DNA of 59,354 nt, taken from an uncultured Christensenella sp. GTDB taxonomy: Bacteria; Bacillota; Clostridia; Christensenellales; UBA3700. How positions within the stretch are numbered: the first letter of the stretch is position 1; each line of letters starts with the position of its first letter. Below are positions 1 through 8,037 of this stretch, piece after piece. A model generated the notes under the pieces. The model saw only the letters and a list, made by a program, of their open reading frames with translations. It had not been told where the DNA came from and did not search any database. The position numbers and the translations under genes were made by a program. The stretch is from assembly GCA_910577795.1 (NCBI GenBank), contig CAJTNW010000006.1, forward strand, positions 1 to 59,354. Reading direction: 5' to 3'.

Positions 1-15
1 TTCCTCTTTTACCCC

Positions 16-28
16 CGATTTTTGATAG
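16..28 (+). repeat. Dispersed 13-mer CGATTTTTGATAG, copy 1
   Basis: Exact copy of the dispersed motif, in intergenic DNA beyond the AEC permease terminator and preceded by C. See the finding on this repeat. Confidence 0.7.
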
Positions 29-73
29 TATATTTGAATAAATCTTACTTTTACACTAAATCAAACTTTACAC

Positions 74-119
74 AAAAACAAACACACTGAAAAGCAGTTG
101 TTTTAGTGTGTTTGTTTTT
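74..119. terminator. Bidirectional intrinsic terminator
   Basis: A perfect 15-bp inverted repeat, AAAAACAAACACACT paired with its complement, has an A-run on one side and a T-run on the other. It lies about 75 nt past the stop of the minus-strand AEC permease and probably ends that transcript. It could also stop transcription entering from the left edge. Confidence 0.85.
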
Positions 120-191
120 TATTTGTCCTTTATTTCGTTTTTAATTTTTAGAATAGTTATGGCTTATATTATATATTATTTTTAAGCATTG

Positions 192-1154
192 TTATTTAAT
201 TGCATAAATATCTGGCACGGCATTCATAATTAAAGCCATTAAAGGCAAAGTTATAATGCTTAAAATTGTACCTAATAAAACTAAGTTTGCAGCAGTTTTT
301 TGTCCCTTACCTAACATTTCTGCAAAGTTTAAAGTTATGCTTGCAACAGGTGTTGCGGCTAAAATAAATAGAGACTGACGAATATAAAAATCTATAGGAA
401 TAAACCAAATTAAAATTAACCCAAGCAAGGGCATTAATATTTGTTTAACACCAACAATTGCATATTGGAATGGGGAGCAAAACATTTCCTTAAATGTTAT
501 TGTTGCAAGTCGCATACCTAAAATAATCATACATAAAGGTGTCGTCATTTTGCCAAGTAATTCCACACAAGTAAAAATCTCTGTTGGCAATTTTGCCCCA
601 CAAATAAATAATGGTAACCCAATAACTAAACCTAACATTGCGGGATTAATAAAGGCTTTTTTAGCACTTATAAACTTTTTATCACCACTTATTAAATAAG
701 AGGCAAATGTCCAACCAATAAGATTAAGACCTAATAAAAACATTACTGATAAAACTACTGCATTGTTTCGCACATCTTCTGGCATAATTGCTTGCAATAG
801 TGGTACTCCCATAAAGCCACAGTTACCAAAAGCCGTTGCAACAGTTGCCACACGATATTTTATATCCTTATCATAATTCTTTTTTAAACAAAAATATGCT
901 ATTATGATAACACCTAATTGCAATACACCAGCAAGCACAAAAGCAACTATCATTTGCCAAAAAAAGTTTAAGGAAAACTGAGCATTTAAAAAAGATGTGA
1001 TAGTAAGCATAGGCTGGCATACATACATAAGCACTACTGAAAAAGCAGAAATACTTTCAGGTTTTATTAATTTGCATTTTACGGTTAAAAATCCCGGCAC
1101 AGCATAAGCAAGCATAGTTGCAACTGCTATTGCTGTAGTAATTAAAACTTGCAT
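192..1154 (-). CDS. AEC-family permease (auxin efflux carrier type)
   Basis: A 320-residue polytopic membrane protein with about ten hydrophobic helices arranged as two five-helix halves around a short polar loop (residues 155-165). The motif NCGFMGVPLL at residues 111-120, in the first half, is the family hallmark around the broken helix. AEC proteins export or take up small organic acids or amino-acid derivatives; the substrate cannot be read from sequence. The start is supported by GGGAGGT eight bases upstream. It is a single gene with a strong terminator downstream, and has no obvious functional link to the thiamine genes that follow on the same strand. Confidence 0.88.
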   Translation of the reverse strand: MQVLITTAIAVATMLAYAVPGFLTVKCKLIKPESISAFSVVLMYVCQPMLTITSFLNAQFSLNFFWQMIVAFVLAGVLQLGVIIIAYFCLKKNYDKDIKYRVATVATAFGNCGFMGVPLLQAIMPEDVRNNAVVLSVMFLLGLNLIGWTFASYLISGDKKFISAKKAFINPAMLGLVIGLPLFICGAKLPTEIFTCVELLGKMTTPLCMIILGMRLATITFKEMFCSPFQYAIVGVKQILMPLLGLILIWFIPIDFYIRQSLFILAATPVASITLNFAEMLGKGQKTAANLVLLGTILSIITLPLMALIMNAVPDIYAIK

Positions 1155-1272
1155 ATTCTACCTCCCACCGCAATATTAAACTTTTTATTAAAAATTTGCA
1201 AGCATTTTTATATTAAATTTTATTATTTTTCTACAAAAATTGCTAAAATAATACATAAATATAAACTTGAAA

Positions 1273-1302
1273 CAAAAAATGGCGGATTTATATATCTGCC
1301 AT
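1273..1302 (-). terminator. Intrinsic terminator of the thiD-thiC-HAD unit
   Basis: The stem ATGGCAGAT/ATCCGCCAT (one mismatch) is followed on the minus strand by TTTTTTG. It lies 10 nt after the stop of the HAD gene. Confidence 0.8.
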
Positions 1303-1311
1303 CATTTTATT

Positions 1312-1962
1312 TTATAACAATTCATTGAATCCTTTTATATACATGTCAGAAATATTTTTTATCTCTTGACTATCTGATGCGGACTCCTTGTCATACACTC
1401 CAACTACAAAAAATCCCCCTGCTTTTGCACCAGTTATACCTTTTAAAATATCCTCAAACACCACACATTCACTTGGCATAAACTTAGTATGACTTATTGC
1501 TTTTAAGTATATATCTGGAAAACCTTTACCTCTTTTTACTTGTTCGCTATTAACCACCCTATCAAAATATTGTAAAATACCATTTCGCTCTAATGCAGGA
1601 ATTGCAAGTTCAAGGCTAAGTGAAGTTGCAACAGACATTGATATATTTTGACTTTTTAGTTTTTGCAAAAATTCAGTGACAGAGGGTTTTAGCATAATTT
1701 TATTACAATATGCTTCCTTTGCCATCTCTAGCCATTCACTTATCAATTGCTCCGGACTATCTTTTAGATTAAATCTTTTTATTGAATACAATGCTGTGTC
1801 CAAAACACTTAAGTGATTAATACATTTCATATAATCTGCAGGTACTTCTATTCCGCGTTTTGATAGGTAATCATAATCAATTTGCTTCCATAACCACATA
1901 GAATCAAACATAGTTCCGTCCAAATCAAACACTGCATACTTTATATTACTTGGTAAATTCAT
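1312..1962 (-). CDS. HAD-family phosphatase (subfamily IA) in the thiamine operon
   Basis: A 216-residue haloacid dehalogenase-type hydrolase. Motif I DLDGT is at residues 13-17 (nucleophile and acid-base Asp), motif II VATS at 111-114, the motif III Lys near 146 before GFPD, and motif IV FEDI at 169-172. An alpha-helical cap lies between motifs I and II, as in beta-phosphoglucomutase-like phosphatases. Its ATG overlaps the thiC stop (TAATG), so it is translationally coupled to thiC. From that position I infer a phosphatase acting on a thiamine intermediate such as thiamine phosphate or HMP phosphate. Substrate is notoriously hard to predict in this family, so only the fold is certain. Confidence 0.85.
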   Translation of the reverse strand: MNLPSNIKYAVFDLDGTMFDSMWLWKQIDYDYLSKRGIEVPADYMKCINHLSVLDTALYSIKRFNLKDSPEQLISEWLEMAKEAYCNKIMLKPSVTEFLQKLKSQNISMSVATSLSLELAIPALERNGILQYFDRVVNSEQVKRGKGFPDIYLKAISHTKFMPSECVVFEDILKGITGAKAGGFFVVGVYDKESASDSQEIKNISDMYIKGFNELL

Positions 1963-3275
1963 TAATTTTCCTCTTTCAATTTTATCTTTTTGCCATCAAG
2001 TATCATATTGGTTGTTCTAATAGCACACATTTTGCCACACATTGAACAAGTATGTCTATTTTTTGGCGGAACACTTTCGTAATAAGCACGTGCTTTTTCA
2101 GGGTCTATTGCATATTTAAACATACCCTCATAATCAACTTTATGTCTGCAGTCAGACATTTTATTATCTATTTCCCTAGCATAAGGAATACCTTTTGCAA
2201 TATCTGCAGCATGAGCGGCAATTTTTGTTGCAATAAGTCCCTCTTTAACGTCATTAACATCTGGTAATCTTAAATGCTCGGCAGGAGTAACATAACACAA
2301 AAAGTCTGCCCCATTTGATGCTGCTATTGCACCACCTATGGCAGCGGTTATATGGTCATAACCGGGTGCAATATCTGTAACCAATGGTCCAAGCACATAA
2401 AAAGGTGCGTTATGACATAACTTCTTTTCCATTTGCATATTGCTTGCAATTTCATTTAATGCCATGTGTCCAGGGCCTTCTATCATAACTTGAACGTCTC
2501 TATCCCATGCCCTTTTTGTCAAATATCCAAGTTCTATTAATTCCCCAATTTGTCCAGCATCAGTACTATCATCAATACAACCTGGTCTCATTGCATCGCC
2601 AAGACTTATAGTAACATCATACTTTCTTAAAATATCTAATACTTTATCATAATATTCGTAAAAAGGATTTTCATTGCCAGTCATTTGCATCCAAGCAAAA
2701 AGCAAAGAGCCACCACGAGAGACAATATTCATTCTTCTGCCTTCACGCATAAATCCTTCTACCACTCTTTTATTAATACCAGCATGTATGGTAACAAAAT
2801 CTACACCTTGCTTTGCATGTGCTTCCACCACTTCCAAAAAATCTTCGGCTGTTATATCTAGCAAATCTTTTTCCAAATATCCAATTGCATCATACATAGG
2901 TACAGTACCTATCATTGCAGTTGACTTTTCTATCAATTTACCTCTAAATAAATTGGTTTTGCCACAATTAGACAAATCCATTATTCCTTCAGCACCATAT
3001 TTTAAAGCAATATCAACTTTTTGCATTTCTAATTCATAATCTTTAAAATCGCCTGAAACACCCAAATTGACATTGACTTTAGTTTTAAGTCCACTACCAA
3101 CACCTTCTGGGGATATATTTTTATGATTTATATTACAAGGAATAGCAACTTCTCCACAAGCCACTTTTTGCATAATATATTCTGCAGTTAATTGTTCTTT
3201 TTCTGCAACTATCATCATTTCTGGGGTAATAATACCTTTTTTTGCTGCTTCCATTTGTGTTGCATATCCTCTCAT
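1962..3275 (-). CDS. thiC: Phosphomethylpyrimidine synthase ThiC
   Basis: A 437-residue radical-SAM enzyme that rearranges aminoimidazole ribotide into 4-amino-5-hydroxymethyl-2-methylpyrimidine phosphate, the pyrimidine half of thiamine. It is the short form, lacking the N-terminal extension of E. coli ThiC. The C-terminal cluster motif CSMCGKMC (Cys 410, 413, 417) reads as CX2CX3C, one residue shorter than the E. coli CX2CX4C. Conserved blocks such as IEGPGHM and APGYDHI are intact. AGGAGG seven bases before ATG fixes the start. It follows thiD after an 84-nt gap with no promoter, so it probably belongs to the TPP-riboswitch transcript. Confidence 0.97.
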   Translation of the reverse strand: MRGYATQMEAAKKGIITPEMMIVAEKEQLTAEYIMQKVACGEVAIPCNINHKNISPEGVGSGLKTKVNVNLGVSGDFKDYELEMQKVDIALKYGAEGIMDLSNCGKTNLFRGKLIEKSTAMIGTVPMYDAIGYLEKDLLDITAEDFLEVVEAHAKQGVDFVTIHAGINKRVVEGFMREGRRMNIVSRGGSLLFAWMQMTGNENPFYEYYDKVLDILRKYDVTISLGDAMRPGCIDDSTDAGQIGELIELGYLTKRAWDRDVQVMIEGPGHMALNEIASNMQMEKKLCHNAPFYVLGPLVTDIAPGYDHITAAIGGAIAASNGADFLCYVTPAEHLRLPDVNDVKEGLIATKIAAHAADIAKGIPYAREIDNKMSDCRHKVDYEGMFKYAIDPEKARAYYESVPPKNRHTCSMCGKMCAIRTTNMILDGKKIKLKEEN

Positions 3276-3344
3276 AAAAACCTCCTAAAACTAATAAATA
3301 ATATATTTATTTAATACTTCATATAAAAATTCTTCTAATTAATA

Positions 3345-3360
3345 CCGATTTTTGTACTAT
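3345..3360 (+). repeat. Dispersed motif, diverged copy (ACCGATTTTTG core)
   Basis: The sequence AATACCGATTTTTG matches the first half of the dispersed repeat, then diverges to TACTAT. It lies right after the thiD stop in the thiD-thiC gap. Confidence 0.4.
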
Positions 3361-4145
3361 TATTTATAAAATTTCCAAAAATGGTTAGTTGGGCCATTGC
3401 CTTTTCCTAAATCTAAAGCATTTTGAATTGCTCCAGTAACATACTCTTTTGCAAGACGCACACTATCATAAATACTATGCCCTAAAGCAAGATTACTTGC
3501 TATGCTACTTGACAATGTACAACCTGTACCATGTGTGTTTTTTGTATTTATCCTTTCAGTTACAAAAGTATAAAACTCTTTACCATCATAAAGGATATCC
3601 ATTGCATCACCATCATAATGACCACCCTTGATAAGCACATTTTTAACACCAGTATTGTATATTTTTAAACATGCAGTTTTCAAATCATTTCTGTTTTGAA
3701 TTTTCATACCAGCAATACATTCCGCCTCTGGAATATTTGGTGTAATTATTGTAGCAATTGGAACTATGGTTTTTAGCAAAACTTCAATACTGCTCTCTGG
3801 CATTAATGGTGAGCCGTTTTTTGCATACATTACAGGGTCTACCACAATATTTTTAGGTTTATATTCCATAAGTTTATTGTAAACCGCATTTATTGTATCC
3901 GGGCAAGACAGCATACCTATTTTTACCGCCTCAACTTTTATATCCTCAAAAACTGCTGTCAATTGGTCGCAAATTATTTGAGGTTTTATATCTTGTATAG
4001 AAATAACTCTAGAAGTATTTTCTGCAACTACTGCCACTATTACACTCATTCCAAATATGCCGTGTGCAGACATTGTTTTTAAATCCGCTTGAATACCTGC
4101 TCCACCACTGCAGTCAGACCCCGCTATTGTTAGTGCTGTGTACAT
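3360..4145 (-). CDS. thiD: Hydroxymethylpyrimidine (phosphate) kinase ThiD
   Basis: A 261-residue ribokinase-fold kinase that phosphorylates HMP and HMP-P to HMP pyrophosphate, the substrate of ThiE. The family start is plain: ALTIAGSDCSGGAGIQADLKT near residues 4-24. The C-terminal glycine-rich motif is NTHGTGCTLSSSIA, holding the catalytic Asp/Gly region. I place the start at MYTALTI because GAGGAGGT lies six bases upstream. A longer reading frame extending to 4247 runs back into the riboswitch and has no ribosome site. It is the first gene after the TPP riboswitch and is followed by thiC. Confidence 0.96.
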   Translation of the reverse strand: MYTALTIAGSDCSGGAGIQADLKTMSAHGIFGMSVIVAVVAENTSRVISIQDIKPQIICDQLTAVFEDIKVEAVKIGMLSCPDTINAVYNKLMEYKPKNIVVDPVMYAKNGSPLMPESSIEVLLKTIVPIATIITPNIPEAECIAGMKIQNRNDLKTACLKIYNTGVKNVLIKGGHYDGDAMDILYDGKEFYTFVTERINTKNTHGTGCTLSSSIASNLALGHSIYDSVRLAKEYVTGAIQNALDLGKGNGPTNHFWKFYK

Positions 4146-4157
4146 AAATACCTCCTC

Positions 4158-4188
4158 AAAAAAATTGCCCTCCAAAATGAGGGCAAAA
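4158..4188 (-). terminator. Riboswitch-controlled intrinsic terminator
   Basis: Reading the minus strand, TTGCCCTC and GAGGGCAA form an 8-bp stem followed by seven T. It stands between the TPP aptamer and the thiD ribosome site, as expected for a transcription-terminating OFF switch. Confidence 0.85.
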
Positions 4189-4197
4189 TTAATACTT

Positions 4198-4282
4198 ATT
4201 TTGCTCCCTTCACTGGTATTAACCAACAGGTTCAAAGGGTTGAGCATTTTGCTCTCTCAACTAAAAATAGTACCCCTGCACA
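4198..4282 (-). ncRNA. TPP riboswitch (THI element) before thiD-thiC
   Basis: The minus strand carries the conserved TPP aptamer features in order. GCAGGGGTAC comes at the 5' side, then TTGAGAGAGCAAAATGCTCAA (P3 with the TGAGA core), then ACCCTTTGAACCTG, TTAATACCAGTGAAGGGAGC. Binding of thiamine pyrophosphate should favour the downstream terminator and switch off thiD, thiC and the HAD gene. It is the only TPP riboswitch I find in the window; the thiS and thiE units lack one. Confidence 0.95.
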
Positions 4283-4285
4283 ATT

Positions 4286-4314
4286 AGTATATAACATTTT
4301 TATTAAATTGTAAA
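4286..4314 (-). promoter_or_regulatory. SigA-type promoter of the TPP riboswitch-thiD unit
   Basis: TTTACA (4309-4314) and TATACT (4286-4291) are separated by exactly 17 bases. Transcription would start near 4279, at the 5' edge of the aptamer. Confidence 0.85.
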
Positions 4315-4364
4315 GACTTTTTTAAAGCATTGCATTTTATTGCTTGCACTTGCAAAATATTATT

Positions 4365-4916
4365 TTAAAATGTAAGTTTCATAGCACTACTCATAATAGC
4401 AAAGTCAATTGCTCCATTTTGTAAAACCAATTTATAATTATTGCTATTTATGCCACCTATTGCCATAACAGGAATGGTTGCAATATCACATATCTTTTCA
4501 AGTTGTTTTAAACCTCTTGGTGTTAACCCCACCTTGCAGTCTGTTTCAAAAATATGTCCAAAAACCAAATTAGTTGCAAATAGTTTTTCTGCAATTTTCA
4601 CCTCTTTTTCGTTATGAATAGATACAGAAATTTTGTCAAAACAATTTTTAGAGTCGATTTTTGATAGATTATTTATATTAGTATGAAAATTTTTGACACC
4701 TAACTCTTTTGCAATTTGATATCTATGACAGATAAATAATTCAACATTGTTTTGCATACATATAGGAATTATTTTCTTTGCTAAAGCCATATATTCTTTA
4801 TCATCAGCATCTTTTTCACGCAAAAATATAGACTTTGGTTTGTATTTATTAATACACTCAATAACAATTTTATCTGCAGGCATAACTGCGTTTTTAAAAT
4901 CAGTAAAAATTACCAT
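4365..4916 (-). CDS. tenI: TenI-like thiazole tautomerase (ThiE paralog)
   Basis: A 183-residue TIM-barrel protein of the ThiE/TenI superfamily, shorter than the true ThiE encoded at 8038-8667. It keeps the barrel end IPVMAIGGINSNN but lacks the pyrophosphate-binding QLRxK pattern of ThiE. His121, in GHIFETDCK, falls where B. subtilis TenI has its catalytic histidine (His122 as I recall), which aromatizes the thiazole tautomer made by ThiG. It follows thiH by ten bases, as the last gene of the thiS operon. I infer thiazole tautomerase; a second thiamine phosphate synthase is the alternative. It contains one exact copy of the dispersed 13-mer. Confidence 0.8.
   Translation of the reverse strand: MVIFTDFKNAVMPADKIVIECINKYKPKSIFLREKDADDKEYMALAKKIIPICMQNNVELFICHRYQIAKELGVKNFHTNINNLSKIDSKNCFDKISVSIHNEKEVKIAEKLFATNLVFGHIFETDCKVGLTPRGLKQLEKICDIATIPVMAIGGINSNNYKLVLQNGAIDFAIMSSAMKLTF
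4655..4667 (+). repeat. Dispersed 13-mer CGATTTTTGATAG, copy 2
   Basis: Exact copy inside the tenI coding sequence, where the minus strand reads Leu-Ser-Lys-Ile-Asp. Confidence 0.65.
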
Positions 4917-4926
4917 TTATCACCTT

Positions 4927-6084
4927 TTATATTAAATATTGACTATCCGTAAATATAGGTTGCAAACCTTTTTTTTCTAACATTTCCTTTACTTCTTCTA
5001 GATTACGTGAATCTGAAATGTCAAATTGTTCATCACCTTTTTCCTCACCATCATGCCCGCCAACACCTACTTTAGAACCTGCAGATATTTTATTGCAAGC
5101 AAGTCCAACAACACCATCTCTAAAAGATTTTTGTTCTCTTGTAGATATATTAATTGTTGCATAAGGCATAAGCAATCTATATGCCAAAATAACTTGTAAC
5201 AATTGTCTTTCGTGCACATCTCTTGGATTATTCTCACTATTGTTTATATAAGGTCTCATTCTTGGACAACTAAAACTAATTTCTGCATAAGGGTATTTTT
5301 TTTGCACATAAAAGGCATGACAGCCTACCGCATACGCATCTTTTCGCCAGTCATCTAAACCTAATAACGCACCAAAGCACACACCACGCATACCACCCAT
5401 TAAAGCACGTTCTTGTGCGTTAAATCTGTATGGGAATACTCGTTTTGAGCCTAGTAAATGTTGCTCTGCATATTTATCCTTATTATAAGTTTCTTGATAC
5501 ACACTAACATAATCTGCACCCAACTTATTTAGATAAGCATATTCATCACTATTAAGAGGATAAATTTCTATACCAATTGTGGAAAAATATTTTTTTGCAA
5601 TTGTAACTGCTTTTCCAATATACTCCACACTTGATTTTTTTCTACTCTCACCTGTAAGCAACAATATTTCCTTAAATCCTTGTTTTGCAATTGACTGCAA
5701 TTCTTGTTCTATCTCTTTTTCAGTAAGTGCTGCTCTGTGTATTTTATTCATACAATTAAAACCACAATACACACAATGATTCTCGCAATAATTTGCTATA
5801 TAAAGAGGTGTATACAAACTTATTGTATTACCAAAATGCTTAAATGTTTCTGTTTTTGCACGCACAGCCATTTCTTCCAAAAACGCACCTGCTACTGGTG
5901 ATAATAATACGGCATAATCATTTAAATCAAGTATTTCTTTATTTAATACTTTTTTTACATTTTCACTTGTATAAATATTATAATCAAAATTATTATACAA
6001 ATTTTCCACTTTATCCAATATCTCATGACTAGTTATTTCCATACCATCAAGATATTGCATAATATCGCTATTGGCATTTTTCAT
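4927..6084 (-). CDS. thiH: 2-iminoacetate synthase ThiH
   Basis: A 385-residue radical-SAM tyrosine lyase that cleaves tyrosine to dehydroglycine and p-cresol, supplying the C2-N unit to ThiG. The [4Fe-4S] motif CENHCVYC is at Cys100, 104 and 107 (CX3CX2C). The C-terminal biotin/thiamine-synthesis-associated part carries INISTREQKSFRDG and SAGSKVGVGGH, both typical of ThiH. Use of ThiH rather than the oxygen-dependent glycine oxidase ThiO fits an anaerobe. Its ATG directly follows the thiG stop (TAAATG), so the two are coupled, as is fitting for partners in one complex. Confidence 0.97.
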   Translation of the reverse strand: MKNANSDIMQYLDGMEITSHEILDKVENLYNNFDYNIYTSENVKKVLNKEILDLNDYAVLLSPVAGAFLEEMAVRAKTETFKHFGNTISLYTPLYIANYCENHCVYCGFNCMNKIHRAALTEKEIEQELQSIAKQGFKEILLLTGESRKKSSVEYIGKAVTIAKKYFSTIGIEIYPLNSDEYAYLNKLGADYVSVYQETYNKDKYAEQHLLGSKRVFPYRFNAQERALMGGMRGVCFGALLGLDDWRKDAYAVGCHAFYVQKKYPYAEISFSCPRMRPYINNSENNPRDVHERQLLQVILAYRLLMPYATINISTREQKSFRDGVVGLACNKISAGSKVGVGGHDGEEKGDEQFDISDSRNLEEVKEMLEKKGLQPIFTDSQYLI

Positions 6085-6855
6085 TTAATCCTCCAAAAAA
6101 CCTACAAGTGGGCTTGATGCTTCGGCTTTGCCCTCAAGTACTCTACCTGTGCCTGCAAGATATGCCTCTCTTCCTGCAATAATTGCATTTTTAAAAGCCT
6201 TTGCCATAATATCCACATTGCCAGCCGTTGCAATAGCAGTATTAGCCATAACAGCACTAACCCCCATTTCCATTGCTGCACATGCTTCTGATGGTCTGCC
6301 AATTCCTGCATCTACTATAATTGGCAAATCAATTTCATCAACAAGTATTTTAATAAAATCTTTTGTCCTAAGTCCTTTGTTAGTTCCAATAGGTGCAGCA
6401 AGTGGCATTACTGCACTTGCACCTGCAGATACCAAATCCCTTGCTACATACAAGTCAGGATACATATATGGCATTACAATAAAACCTTCTTTAGAAAGTA
6501 TTTCTGTCGCTTTTATAGTTTCGGCATTATTAGGCAAAAGATATTTGCTATCACCAATTATTTCTAGTTTGACAAAATCACCGCAACCAACTTCTCTTGC
6601 AAGTCTTGCAATTCTAACAGCCTCTTCTGCCGTTCTTGCACCAGAAGTGTTAGGAAGCAGTGTAATATTTTTTGGGATATAATCCAATATATTATTTTGT
6701 CCACCAATATTTGCTCTACGAAGTGCAACTGTTACCATTTCCACTTCTGCATTATCTATCACTGACTGCATAAACTTTAGTGAAAATTTGCCAGACCCCA
6801 AAATAAATCTGGAATTAAATTGCTTTCCACCAATAACTAATTTATCATCTTTCAT
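6085..6855 (-). CDS. thiG: Thiazole synthase ThiG
   Basis: A 256-residue TIM-barrel enzyme that condenses deoxyxylulose phosphate, dehydroglycine and the sulfur of ThiS thiocarboxylate into the thiazole phosphate of thiamine. Lys96 in GDFVKLEII is the expected Schiff-base lysine. RRANI, LPNTSGARTAEEAV and the phosphate-binding DAGIGRPSEA and ANTAIA blocks are all intact. AAGGAG lies before the ATG. It is preceded by thiF and followed without a gap by thiH. Confidence 0.97.
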   Translation of the reverse strand: MKDDKLVIGGKQFNSRFILGSGKFSLKFMQSVIDNAEVEMVTVALRRANIGGQNNILDYIPKNITLLPNTSGARTAEEAVRIARLAREVGCGDFVKLEIIGDSKYLLPNNAETIKATEILSKEGFIVMPYMYPDLYVARDLVSAGASAVMPLAAPIGTNKGLRTKDFIKILVDEIDLPIIVDAGIGRPSEACAAMEMGVSAVMANTAIATAGNVDIMAKAFKNAIIAGREAYLAGTGRVLEGKAEASSPLVGFLED

Positions 6856-6880
6856 AAAAGGCTCCTTTTTATTATAATAC

Positions 6881-6893
6881 CGATTTTTGATAG
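6881..6893 (+). repeat. Dispersed 13-mer CGATTTTTGATAG, copy 3
   Basis: Exact copy with the extended consensus AATACC-GATTTTTGATAGT. It lies in the 55-nt gap between the thiF stop and the thiG ribosome site. Confidence 0.7.
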
Positions 6894-6910
6894 TTTATCT
6901 TAATTTTAAA

Positions 6911-7699
6911 TCAACATTCTACCTCACCAAGCAAAATTCTTGCAACCATATTTGCTTGATGTGCTGCACATATATTTACACGTGGTGACATAAGACTCAA
7001 ACCTTCCTTTGCTTCGCTTTGCATATCCCCGCATATATATAATCTGGACATAGGCTTATTAGTTTTTATTAAATTACTGCTACCTATACCTGCCATACCA
7101 GAACTTGCAACCACAATTTTGTCGCTACCTGCAAGTATTGTATTGACTATTTCTGCCTTTGATTTTGCACTATCAAAGGCCTCAACTACTATGTCTGCAC
7201 ATTCTATTATTTCAAGAATATTTTTGCTATTTACAAAAACATTCTTTTTTACAATTTGTACATAAGGGTTTATTTTTAGTAAAATATTAGTTGTTGCATC
7301 TGTTTTTAAACTTCCAATATCACTTACAAAATAATTTTGTCTGTTTAAATTTGTTGGGTCAACTATATCATAGTCAACAAGTATTAATTTACCTATACCA
7401 AGTCTTGTAAGCATTTCTGCTATATTTGAACCTAATCCACCTAGTCCGCAAATACACACGCAAGATTTGTTTAATTTGTCACTAGCATCTTTGCCGTTTC
7501 TTGCAAATATCATTTGATTAAAATCTTCCTTATTTGGTACTTGTCCAGATTTTACTGCAACAATATTATCCCCTTCAAACAATTCAGTTTGCTTGGTTAT
7601 ACCATAACCATTTCTTACAAAAACATCAAAGTCCCCAATATCTTTTGCAGTGCTACCTTTTGGCATATTAATTATTTTACCATTACAAATAATTTGCAA
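6911..7699 (-). CDS. thiF: ThiS adenylyltransferase ThiF with N-terminal ThiS-like domain
   Basis: A 262-residue E1-like enzyme that adenylates the C-terminal glycine of ThiS before sulfur transfer. Residues about 80-262 form the nucleotide-binding fold: GLGGLG at 85-90, the ATP-site Asp109 and NLNRQ at 117-121. Residues 1-60 look like a ubiquitin-like ThiS domain (NGK, EGD at 42-44) but end without a Gly-Gly, so they cannot carry sulfur. Such fused forms occur in clostridia. I see no paired CxxC zinc ligands like those of E. coli ThiF. It starts two bases after thiS. Confidence 0.93.
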   Translation of the reverse strand: MQIICNGKIINMPKGSTAKDIGDFDVFVRNGYGITKQTELFEGDNIVAVKSGQVPNKEDFNQMIFARNGKDASDKLNKSCVCICGLGGLGSNIAEMLTRLGIGKLILVDYDIVDPTNLNRQNYFVSDIGSLKTDATTNILLKINPYVQIVKKNVFVNSKNILEIIECADIVVEAFDSAKSKAEIVNTILAGSDKIVVASSGMAGIGSSNLIKTNKPMSRLYICGDMQSEAKEGLSLMSPRVNICAAHQANMVARILLGEVEC

Positions 7700-7701
7700 A
7701 A

Positions 7702-7896
7702 TCAGCCACCCCCTACAAAACTAACTATTTCTACCACATCTCCATCATGCAAAGTAGTATTAACATAATCTGCTTTTTTTACTATATTTCCATTAAGTTC
7801 CACTGCTACAACTTCAATTTTGTATCCGCAACTTTTTAAATATTCCATTAAATTTAAATTGTTTAAATCTTTATTTTCGCCATTAATTTTAATCAT
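7702..7896 (-). CDS. thiS: Sulfur carrier protein ThiS
   Basis: A 64-residue ubiquitin-like protein ending in GGG, the tail that is adenylated by ThiF and converted to the thiocarboxylate used by ThiG. It begins MIKINGENKDL, the usual ThiS opening strand, and has the hydrophobic core GDVVEIVSFVGGG at the end. I place the start at 7896, after GGGAAAGGG; the in-frame codon at 7929 lies inside the hairpin leader and is unlikely. First gene of thiS-thiF-thiG-thiH-tenI, behind its own promoter and leader. Confidence 0.95.
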   Translation of the reverse strand: MIKINGENKDLNNLNLMEYLKSCGYKIEVVAVELNGNIVKKADYVNTTLHDGDVVEIVSFVGGG

Positions 7897-7912
7897 AAAA
7901 CCCTTTCCCAAT

Positions 7913-7969
7913 AAAAAATTGACATACAAACGAATACGCCCTTTTGGTGGTGTACCCCATTTATATGTC
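7913..7969 (-). ncRNA. Candidate regulatory leader hairpin upstream of thiS
   Basis: On the minus strand a 12-bp stem (7958-7969 with 7921-7932, two G-U pairs) encloses a 25-nt loop containing GGGTACACCACCAAAAGGGC, followed by AATTTTTT. The stem plus T-run looks like an intrinsic terminator, but the long G- and C-rich loop is unusual. It lies between a near-consensus promoter and the thiS start. It is not a TPP aptamer. A candidate RNA called the thiS motif has been described by comparative genomics; whether this is a member I cannot check. Confidence 0.6.
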
Positions 7970-7981
7970 TTCCCTTAATAA

Positions 7982-8010
7982 ATTTTATCATTTTTTATAA
8001 AATCTGTCAA
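7982..8010 (-). promoter_or_regulatory. SigA-type promoter of the thiS operon
   Basis: TTGACA (8005-8010) and TAAAAT (7982-7987) with a 17-base spacer, just after thiE. The predicted start near 7975 places the hairpin leader at the very 5' end of the RNA. Confidence 0.85.
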
Positions 8011-8037
8011 TATTTATAAATAAATATACAAATAAAA

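Noticed and set aside
4147..4247. N-terminal extension of ThiD
   Set aside because: It would be translated from inside the TPP riboswitch and has no similarity to ThiD; a strong ribosome site marks the later start.
6128..6682. 184-codon open frame on the plus strand opposite thiG
   Set aside because: It is antisense to a strongly conserved enzyme, has no ribosome site, and its low-complexity Ser/Ala/Ile composition mirrors the thiG codons.
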